Of a stretch of DNA of 41,676 nt, positions 1 through 5,908 are shown piece by piece. The stretch is taken from contig CANJID010000038.1 of NCBI GenBank assembly GCA_947474395.1, forward strand, positions 1 through 41,676, read 5' to 3'. The notes under the pieces are model-generated. The model was not told the origin of the DNA, did no database searches, and worked only from the letters and a program-made list of their open reading frames with translations. This DNA comes from Caulobacterales bacterium. Its GTDB lineage: Bacteria; Pseudomonadota; Alphaproteobacteria; Caulobacterales; Caulobacteraceae. A program made the translations under genes and the position numbers. Numbering within the stretch: the first letter of the stretch is position 1; every line of letters begins with the position of its first letter.

Positions 1-939
1 GGCTTGGCCCGTGCGACAGTTGCGCAAGAGCGTATCGCCCGGATCGCGGCCGCCTCCGACGGTCTGTCCGACACCGGGCTCAGCCAGACAACCGCGGGCG
101 ATCCGTCCGCGCTGGCGGTCGCCCGCCGCCATGATCCCCTGGCTCCGGCCGACGCCGCCACCGAGGCGGGCCGTCGCAACCAGGCCATCCTCGACCGGCT
201 CCGCACCCACGGCCAGACCCAGCGCGTCACCTTCAAGACCGCCGAGTTCAAGGTCGGCGACCCTGCCCGTCCGTTCCATATCCGCGGGGCTCTCGACGCG
301 TCCCGCGACCTCGAATGCCTGACCCAGGCGGTTTACTATGAATCCCGCGGCGAGGGCGCGGCCGGCCAGGCCGCCGTCGCCCAGGTGATCCTTAACCGGG
401 TCCGCCATCCCGCCTTCCCCAAGAGCATCTGCGCCGTGGTGTTCCAGGGCTGCCAGTTCAGCTTCGCCTGCGACGGCTCCGTCGGCCGCCGGGTCGAGAC
501 CGCCGCCTGGCGCCGGGCCGAACGCGTGGCCTCCAAGGCCCTCGACGGCTTCGTCATGGCCGAGGTCGGCAACGCCACCCACTTCCACGTCTCGCGCCTG
601 TCGCCTGTGTGGAGCGCTCGGCTGATGAAGGTGGCCCAGGTCGGCGCCCACATCTTCTACCGCTTCGGCGGCCGCAACGGCGCGGGCTCGGCCTTCAAGT
701 CCGAGGTGCAACCCTCCGAGGCGGCGCCGGCGACCAACCAGCCGATCTACGCCAGCCTGGCGCTCAGCCTGCCGACCCAGGCGCCGGTCGACGCAGGCGC
801 GGCGGCCAAGCCCGCCGCTCCCGTCGAAGCCAAGCCCGTGATCACGCTGGTCGTCGCCGCTCCGGCGACCCCGGCGGCGCAAGCTAAGCCCTCGGCCGCC
901 GCCGACGAGCCCGCCAAGGCGGTTTCGCCGCAAGCCTGA
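1..939 (+). CDS. SleB-type cell wall hydrolase (Hydrolase_2 domain), 5' end outside window
   Basis: The reading frame is open from the first base, so the true start and any signal peptide probably lie left of the window. Counting from the TTG at base 4, residues 104-215 match the Hydrolase_2/SleB fold, including AVYYESRGEGAAGQAAVAQV at 109-128, where E113 is the expected catalytic glutamate, and a following ILNRVRHPAFP. Family members cleave peptidoglycan, first described for spore cortex; in alphaproteobacteria they are thought to act in cell-wall remodelling. The N-terminal 100 residues are a low-complexity polar region, and the last 80 residues are an Ala/Pro/Lys-rich tail that looks disordered. 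The gene ends at a bidirectional terminator shared with nadC. The family call is secure; the in vivo substrate is inferred. Confidence 0.85.
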   Translation, partial: GLARATVAQERIARIAAASDGLSDTGLSQTTAGDPSALAVARRHDPLAPADAATEAGRRNQAILDRLRTHGQTQRVTFKTAEFKVGDPARPFHIRGALDASRDLECLTQAVYYESRGEGAAGQAAVAQVILNRVRHPAFPKSICAVVFQGCQFSFACDGSVGRRVETAAWRRAERVASKALDGFVMAEVGNATHFHVSRLSPVWSARLMKVAQVGAHIFYRFGGRNGAGSAFKSEVQPSEAAPATNQPIYASLALSLPTQAPVDAGAAAKPAAPVEAKPVITLVVAAPATPAAQAKPSAAADEPAKAVSPQA

Positions 940-958
940 GGCTGACAATCGAACTCTG

Positions 959-996
959 AAAGGCCCGCGCGCCCGCTAAAGGCTCGCGGGCCTTTT
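959..996. terminator. Bidirectional intrinsic terminator
   Basis: Perfect 11-bp inverted repeat AAAGGCCCGCG / CGCGGGCCTTT with a 15-nt loop, followed by TTTT on the plus strand and TTT on the minus strand. It lies between the convergent stops of the SleB-type gene and nadC and can serve both. Confidence 0.85.
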
Positions 997-1001
997 GCTG
1001 T

Positions 1002-1853
1002 TCAGGCCGCGTCCAGCCCGATGTCCAGGACAGGGGCGGAGTGGGTCAGGGCTCCGACGGAGATCACGTCCACCCCGGTCTCGGCGATGGCGCGAACGGT
1101 CTGGAGACTCACCCCGCCTGACGCCTCAAGCCGCACCCTGCCCCCGGCGATGGCGACCGCGCGGCGCAGGTCTTCCAGGCTGAAGTTGTCGAGCATGATG
1201 ACGGCGGGGGCGAACGGGAGGGCCTGTTCCAGCTGGGCCAGGCTGTCGACCTCGACCTCGATGGGCGTCAGGTGGCCGGCCGACGCCTGGGCGCGGCGCA
1301 GGGCCTCGGCCACCCCGCCGCAGGCCGCCACGTGGTTGTCCTTGATCAGAATGGCGTCATCCAGGCCGAAGCGGTGGTTGATCCCCCCGCCGCAGCGCAC
1401 CGCGTATTTCTCCAGGGCGCGCAGGCCCGGCGTGGTCTTGCGGGTGTCGGTGATGCGCGCCTTCGTGCCGGCGACAGCGTCCACATAAGCGCGGGTCAGG
1501 GTGGCGACGCCGGACAGCCGCCCCAAGAGGTTCAGAGCCGTGCGCTCGGCGGTGAGCAGGGCGCGGGCGTTGGCCTCGACGCGGGCCAGGATCGCGTTCC
1601 CCCCGCCGCCCACGGCCACTCCGTCCGCCACGACCGCCTCGAACCTCGCCGTCGGGTCCATGGCGAGGACCGCGAGGCGCGCGCAGGCCAGGCCCGACAC
1701 CACGCCCGGCTTCCGCGCCGCGAACACGGCGGACATCCGCGCCTCGGCGTCGATCAGGGCGGCGGTGACGTCGCCGGCGCGCCCCAGGTCCTCGGCCAGG
1801 GCCGCGCGGACCACGGGCTCGATCAGGAGGTCAGGCAGGGAATCAATGGTCAC
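1002..1853 (-). CDS. nadC: Nicotinate-nucleotide pyrophosphorylase (quinolinate phosphoribosyltransferase)
   Basis: Converts quinolinate and PRPP to nicotinate mononucleotide, CO2 and pyrophosphate, the last dedicated step of de novo NAD synthesis. The 283-residue product has the normal family length. Residues 134-145 ITDTRKTTPGLR hold the phosphoribosyl and quinolinate-binding arginine and lysine; CGGGINHRFGL (154-164) and LIKDNH (169-174) are hallmark motifs, and the C-terminal part has the barrel phosphate-binding segments. The start is GTG, three bases after the nadB stop, so the gene is translationally close-coupled as the last gene of nadA-nadB-nadC. A strong terminator follows six bases after the stop. 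Confidence 0.95.
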   Translation of the reverse strand: MTIDSLPDLLIEPVVRAALAEDLGRAGDVTAALIDAEARMSAVFAARKPGVVSGLACARLAVLAMDPTARFEAVVADGVAVGGGGNAILARVEANARALLTAERTALNLLGRLSGVATLTRAYVDAVAGTKARITDTRKTTPGLRALEKYAVRCGGGINHRFGLDDAILIKDNHVAACGGVAEALRRAQASAGHLTPIEVEVDSLAQLEQALPFAPAVIMLDNFSLEDLRRAVAIAGGRVRLEASGGVSLQTVRAIAETGVDVISVGALTHSAPVLDIGLDAA

Positions 1854-1856
1854 GGG

Positions 1857-3362
1857 CTAGTCCTCGACGTCGGACAGGGTGATGAAGGTGCGGCGGGGCT
1901 CGGCGAGGTCAGGATAGTCGGTGCGGGTATGCGCCCCCCGGCTCTCGTGACGGTCCAGGGCCGCCGCCGCGATCAGCCGGGCGGCGGTCAGGGCCGGCGA
2001 GCGGCCATGCGCCCGTTCCAGCCCGCCGATGAAGTCCAGCAGTCGGGAAAGGCCCTCCCCGTCCCGCAACACGCCTGCGTCGCGGGCCATGGCCTTGCGC
2101 AAGTCCGCGAAGGCTTCGGCCGGCAGGTCCGGCGCGGGCTCGGCGGCGAGGGTGGGAGAGCCGGGCTCGACGGCTGTCCGCGCGGCCGCCCCGGCCCGCC
2201 GCCCGAACACGGCCGCTTCAAGCAGCGAGTTGGACGCCAGCCGATTTGCCCCATGCACGCCAGTGCAGGCGCATTCCCCCACCGCATAGAGCCCGGCCAG
2301 CGAGGCCCGCCCGTCCGCGTCGGTGGCGATCCCGCCCATGTGGTAGTGGGCCGCCGGCGCCACGGGGATCGGCTGCACCCGGGGATCGACCCCGCCCGAC
2401 ATGCAGGCGGCGAAGACCGTGGGGAATTCCTCGGGGAAGGCCGCGCCGATCGCCGCGCGGGCGTCCAGGAACGCGCCCTTCCCTTCGGCGATCTGCTGGT
2501 GGATAGCGCGGGCCACGATGTCCCGCGGCGCCAGCTCGGCGGCCGGATGGAAGGCGGCCATGAACGGCTCTCCCTTGGAATCCACCAGCCTGGCCCCCTC
2601 CCCCCGCAGCGCCTCGGTGGCGAGCGGCGCGGGATCGAGGCCGATGTCGATGGCGGTAGGGTGGAACTGCACGAACTCCGGATCGGCGATCACGGCGCCG
2701 GCGAGCGCCGCCAGCCCCACGCCCTCGCCCCGCGCGGTCGGCGGATTGGTGGTGACGGCGTAGAGCCCGCCCACCCCGCCGGTCGCCAGCAAGGTCGCGG
2801 GCGCGACCACCTCGACCAGCCGCCCGTCCCGCTCGACCAGGGCCCCGCGCACCGCCCCGCTGGCGTCCGTCAGCAGCCGCCGCGCCCGCGCCCGCGTCCA
2901 GACCTCGATGTGCCCGGCCGCCGTGGCCGCCTTCGCCACCGCCTCCATCACCGCTCGCCCGGCCTGGTCGCCCTTCACCCGGGCGATGCGCGCGCGGCTG
3001 TGCGCCGCCTCCAGTCCCTGGTGGAAGCCCCCGCCCTCGGTACGGTCGAAGGGCGCGCCGAGCCCGGCCAGCCAGCGCACGGCGTCCGGCCCCTCCCGCG
3101 CCAGGAGCTGGGCCATGGCCTCGTCGACGATGCCCGCCCCGGCGGCGATGGTGTCGGCCGCGTGCAGCTCGGGCGTGTCGTCCCCCGAAAGCGCCGCCGC
3201 CACCCCGCCCTGCGCCCAGGCCGAGGCGCTGCCCTGGCTCCATTCGCCGGGATGGATCACCAGCACCTTGCGCGGCGCGGCCGACAGGGCGGCGGACAAC
3301 CCCGCCAGCCCCGCCCCCAGCACCAGCACCCCGTCGAAGGATACGCGCTCGACGCTCATCAT
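1857..3362 (-). CDS. nadB: L-aspartate oxidase
   Basis: FAD enzyme that oxidises L-aspartate to iminoaspartate, the substrate NadA condenses with dihydroxyacetone phosphate. The 501-residue product is of family length. An N-terminal dinucleotide fold (GAGLAGL at 16-22), the segment QGSASAWAQGGVAAAL (43-58) and the C-terminal GLYAVGECACTGVHGANR block are typical of the succinate dehydrogenase/fumarate reductase flavoprotein superfamily and of NadB in particular. Two consecutive ATGs are possible starts. It follows nadA by 13 bases and precedes nadC by 3, so the three form one transcription unit, presumably controlled by the palindromes in front of nadA. Confidence 0.95.
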   Translation of the reverse strand: MMSVERVSFDGVLVLGAGLAGLSAALSAAPRKVLVIHPGEWSQGSASAWAQGGVAAALSGDDTPELHAADTIAAGAGIVDEAMAQLLAREGPDAVRWLAGLGAPFDRTEGGGFHQGLEAAHSRARIARVKGDQAGRAVMEAVAKAATAAGHIEVWTRARARRLLTDASGAVRGALVERDGRLVEVVAPATLLATGGVGGLYAVTTNPPTARGEGVGLAALAGAVIADPEFVQFHPTAIDIGLDPAPLATEALRGEGARLVDSKGEPFMAAFHPAAELAPRDIVARAIHQQIAEGKGAFLDARAAIGAAFPEEFPTVFAACMSGGVDPRVQPIPVAPAAHYHMGGIATDADGRASLAGLYAVGECACTGVHGANRLASNSLLEAAVFGRRAGAAARTAVEPGSPTLAAEPAPDLPAEAFADLRKAMARDAGVLRDGEGLSRLLDFIGGLERAHGRSPALTAARLIAAAALDRHESRGAHTRTDYPDLAEPRRTFITLSDVED

Positions 3363-3375
3363 GAGCTCCGGGCCG

Positions 3376-4482
3376 TCAGATCAGCTCCACCTCGACATGG
3401 TGGCGGGCCTTCACCAGGTCGTAGCGCGCGGGCTTCAACGGCGGCGGCAGGTCCACCATCCGCTGCACGGCGGCGCGGGCGCGGGCCGCGATGGCGGGAT
3501 CGACCGTCACCTCGAACTGCCCGGTCAGCAGGGTCTGGTAGATGTTCTCCAGCGTGATCCGCTTCATGTGCGGGCAGAGGTTGCACGGCCGCACGAACTC
3601 GGTCTCCGGCGCGTCCACCGCCACATTGTCGGCCATGGAGCATTCGGTGATCAGCACCACCTGCTTGGGCTTGCGCCGCATCACATAGTCGCTCATCGCC
3701 GCGGTCGAGCCGGTGAAGTCCGAGGCCTCGATCACATCGGTCGGGCATTCGGGGTGGGCGAGTATTTCGGCGTTCGGATAGGCCTCGCGCAGCTCCGCCA
3801 TGTCCGCGCCCGTGAAGCGCTCATGCACTTCGCAGCGCCCCTGCCAGGCGATGATCTTGATCTCGGTCTGGCGGGCGACGTTCTTGGCCAGATATTCGTC
3901 GGGGATCAGGATCACCCGGTCCACGCCCCATTCGGCGGCGGCCGCCTCCACCACCTGCACGGCGTTGGCCGAGGTGCAGCAGATGTCGGTCTCGGCCTTC
4001 ACCTCGGCCGAGGTGTTGACGTAGGTGACCACCGGGACCCCCGGATAGCGCTGCTTGATCAGGCGCACGTCGGCGGCCGTGATCGAGGAGGCGAGGCTGC
4101 ACCCCGCGCGCAGGTCCGGGATCAGCACGGTCTTGTCCGGCGCCAGGATCTTGGAGGTCTCGGCCATGAAGTGCACGCCCGCCTGCACGATGATCGCGGC
4201 GTCCGAGCGCGCGGCCTCCCGGGCCAGGCCCAGGCTGTCGCCGACATAGTCGCCGACCCCGTGGAAGATCTCCGGCGTCATGTAGTTGTGCGCCAGGATG
4301 ACGGCGTTCTTCTCGCGCTTCAGCGCATTGATCGCCAGGATCAGCGGCGCCTGGGTGCGCCATTCGATCGGCGTGACCCGGCTCTTCAGCTTCTCCCACA
4401 GGGGGCGCGTCTCCGCTTCCACCGCCGGGGTGAAGTCGAGGGCGGGGACGGGAAACTCGGAGACCGCGAAACCGTCGCGCAT
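3376..4482 (-). CDS. nadA: Quinolinate synthase A
   Basis: [4Fe-4S] enzyme that condenses iminoaspartate with dihydroxyacetone phosphate to quinolinate. I place the start at the ATG at 4482 (368 residues, protein begins [10 protein letters not shown]), because AAGGGA sits at ribosome-binding distance and the upstream in-frame sequence contains the two operator-like palindromes. Cysteines consistent with the three cluster ligands are C128 (RAGCSLA), C217 (WQGRCEVH) and C303 in [20 protein letters not shown] (61-72) and HPECPTDV (243-250) are substrate-site motifs. It is the first gene of nadA-nadB-nadC. The 263 bp upstream hold a candidate promoter, two 17-bp palindromes and a hairpin. Confidence 0.95.
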   Translation of the reverse strand: MRDGFAVSEFPVPALDFTPAVEAETRPLWEKLKSRVTPIEWRTQAPLILAINALKREKNAVILAHNYMTPEIFHGVGDYVGDSLGLAREAARSDAAIIVQAGVHFMAETSKILAPDKTVLIPDLRAGCSLASSITAADVRLIKQRYPGVPVVTYVNTSAEVKAETDICCTSANAVQVVEAAAAEWGVDRVILIPDEYLAKNVARQTEIKIIAWQGRCEVHERFTGADMAELREAYPNAEILAHPECPTDVIEASDFTGSTAAMSDYVMRRKPKQVVLITECSMADNVAVDAPETEFVRPCNLCPHMKRITLENIYQTLLTGQFEVTVDPAIAARARAAVQRMVDLPPPLKPARYDLVKARHHVEVELI

Positions 4483-4494
4483 CTGGCATCCCTT

Positions 4495-4511
4495 ATGCTC
4501 AAATTGAGCAT
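4495..4511. promoter_or_regulatory. Proximal operator-like palindrome in front of nadA
   Basis: ATGCTCAAATTGAGCAT is a perfect 8-1-8 palindrome that ends next to the nadA ribosome-binding site. A second copy differing at two positions (C to G and T to C) lies at 4564-4580. The shared consensus is ATGCTSAAAYTGAGCAT. The arrangement suits a repressor of NAD synthesis; NadQ, described in alphaproteobacteria as a regulator of nad genes, is the candidate I would name, without having verified its motif. Confidence 0.6.
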
Positions 4512-4527
4512 TTCTAAGGCCCGAATA

Positions 4528-4550
4528 AAGCCGCCTTGCGGGGGCGGCTT
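4528..4550 (-). terminator. Small hairpin with T-rich 3' flank between the two nadA palindromes
   Basis: On the minus strand AAGCCGCC-7-GGCGGCTT is followed by TATT. It is a perfect 8-bp stem with a weak T-tract. It could stop transcripts from the gene at 4746-5606 or act inside the nadA leader; strength is doubtful. Confidence 0.4.
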
Positions 4551-4557
4551 CCAAGCC

Positions 4558-4586
4558 GGGGTTATGCTGAAACTGAGCATAACCCC
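4558..4586. promoter_or_regulatory. Distal operator-like palindrome in front of nadA
   Basis: GGGGTTATGCT-7-AGCATAACCCC has perfect 11-bp arms and contains the same core as the palindrome at 4495-4511 (centres 69 bp apart). If the promoter at 4593-4620 is real, this repeat begins within a few bases of the transcription start, the usual place for a repressor site. Confidence 0.6.
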
Positions 4587-4592
4587 GTGAGT

Positions 4593-4620
4593 CATATAGT
4601 TTGCTGCAGTGCGTCCGCAA
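4593..4620 (-). promoter_or_regulatory. Candidate nadA promoter
   Basis: On the minus strand TTGCGG, 16 bp, TATATG approximates a -35/-10 pair. It would start transcription at the edge of the distal palindrome. Assigned by eye from weak hexamers; no other pair in this gap fits better. Confidence 0.35.
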
Positions 4621-4745
4621 GGGCGGAATTTTGGGGGCGCTGACGTGGCTCGTCGGAGGGCTGGGCCCAGGGCTGGAAGCACCGAATTCGCTGCTGACTA
4701 AGGTGACCCGTGGGCATGCGCCACCGCCAATGCCAACCTGACGCA

Positions 4746-5606
4746 TTAGGCAGGAGGCTTGTAGCTCCCGCCCTCATCGAAGTACCCGCAGTTGACGTAC
4801 CCAAAGGCCTGCCAAACCTGGTCGAGTAGGAGGCGCACGACCGCAGCGGGCGGTTCCACAGAGAATTGCTCGTGAGTCACGACCAAACGATCGAAGTAAA
4901 GTCCTTCTCGATCAGTGGGCTTGTGACCTCGTTGCCAGTCGTTGAAGAAGGCGATCTTCTGCCCCTTGCTCACGATCATGCGGAAGTCGACAGCGAAGGT
5001 ATCTGCGCCCGTGACGGTGTGACAGAGCGCCACCGACCGGCGAATGCTGTCAATCAGTCCGTTCACTAGTAGGAGGCCGGGCAGAGCGTCGCGTCGGCCG
5101 CAAACATAGGCACCATTCTCCACGCCTTCGAGGGCAATAGCCCATACAGCGTCGAATCCATGCAAATCCGCAATTGCTTCACCGACCCGAGTAGGTTTCC
5201 ACACGCCGTGGGCCTCGCTGAAGACAACAAGCGTCTTTCCGCGCGCATATTCCGCTCCCTTCGCCGCCTTGGCTCGGACAGCGTCTAGAAGTTGATCCTC
5301 GACGTCCAATTCAGCCGAACCGCGCGGAGGAGGGACGAAGACGTGCTCGGTAAGAAACCCGGTATTCTCATCACGGTCTAGGATCGCGCCATCGCCTCCG
5401 AGCGGATCAGCTGAAAGTGTCCAGCGCCGCCCGGTGGCGTGACAGAGCACGACGCACATGAGCCAGTTGCCCAGGAACTCGCGCGGTCGCATTTGGAAGC
5501 TCGCGTAGTCGCGGCCGACGCGGAGATGTCGCGGGTCCCGGACCTGATGCTCGAGATCGCGCAACGCTGAGTGCAAATCCGCGACGGCTCTGATTTTGTA
5601 TTTCAT
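4746..5606 (-). CDS. Uncharacterised protein with atypical codon use
   Basis: A 286-residue soluble protein without signal peptide or membrane segment that I cannot assign to a family. Visible blocks are PLGGDGAIL (68-76), TEHVFVPP, a DxxxQLLDAVRxKAAKG helix, and [12 protein letters not shown]. The acidic residues in GDGAIL followed by strands resemble the layout of some nuclease-like folds, but no diagnostic catalytic set is present, so I do not claim that function. Codons such as AAA, AGA, TCA, CAA and CGA, rare in the flanking genes, are common here and the DNA is visibly less GC-rich from about 4590 to 5850, which suggests a recent arrival. A REP-like repeat lies just upstream. It faces the same way as nadA but a hairpin lies between them. 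Confidence 0.7.
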   Translation of the reverse strand: MKYKIRAVADLHSALRDLEHQVRDPRHLRVGRDYASFQMRPREFLGNWLMCVVLCHATGRRWTLSADPLGGDGAILDRDENTGFLTEHVFVPPPRGSAELDVEDQLLDAVRAKAAKGAEYARGKTLVVFSEAHGVWKPTRVGEAIADLHGFDAVWAIALEGVENGAYVCGRRDALPGLLLVNGLIDSIRRSVALCHTVTGADTFAVDFRMIVSKGQKIAFFNDWQRGHKPTDREGLYFDRLVVTHEQFSVEPPAAVVRLLLDQVWQAFGYVNCGYFDEGGSYKPPA

Positions 5607-5718
5607 CGCTCACCGCGCGACGCCAACTGGCCGCTGCGCACAGCACAAGCCGAGCTACCAGTATGGCTGCGTCAGGCAATCGCGTCGATGGCCGTGGAGA
5701 TTGGAATCCGGCTAATCC

Positions 5719-5790
5719 GGGGACGGGAGCAACATTCCCGTTTCACCGGACTTGCGTCCACCCGTTTGAGTGAATGGAGTTCCTGTCCCC
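5719..5790. repeat. REP-like inverted repeat
   Basis: Imperfect inverted repeat. The left arm starts GGGGACGGGAGCAACATTC and the right arm, read on the minus strand, starts GGGGACAGGAACTCCATTC, about 34 bp apart. The left arm itself can fold (CGGGA-7-TCCCG). GGGGACAGG-type ends are reminiscent of repeats mobilised by REP-associated tyrosine transposases, but no transposase gene is in the window. Confidence 0.5.
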
Positions 5791-5852
5791 GTGTTCGACG
5801 AAAGATCCACGAAGCCTCCTCGACGCGGGCCTGCTGCCCATGAACATTGGAA

Positions 5853-5883
5853 TATAAAAAGGCCCCCGGCCTGGGCCGGGGGC
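5853..5883 (-). terminator. Intrinsic terminator of the G8-domain gene
   Basis: Perfect 10-bp stem GCCCCCGGCC-2-GGCCGGGGGC, followed on the minus strand by CTTTTTATA. It starts 25 bases after the stop of the G8-domain gene. Confidence 0.9.
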
Positions 5884-5908
5884 TCTAGCTCAGACTTCAG
5901 GCCCCACC

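Noticed and set aside
1272-3557. Long plus-strand open frame opposite nadB and nadC
   Set aside because: It is antisense to two unmistakable genes and its product is Arg/Gly/His-rich low complexity, as expected from a GC-rich third position read in another frame.
5571-5843. Plus-strand 90-codon frame upstream of the orphan gene
   Set aside because: It crosses the REP-like repeat, has no ribosome-binding site and no recognisable protein features.
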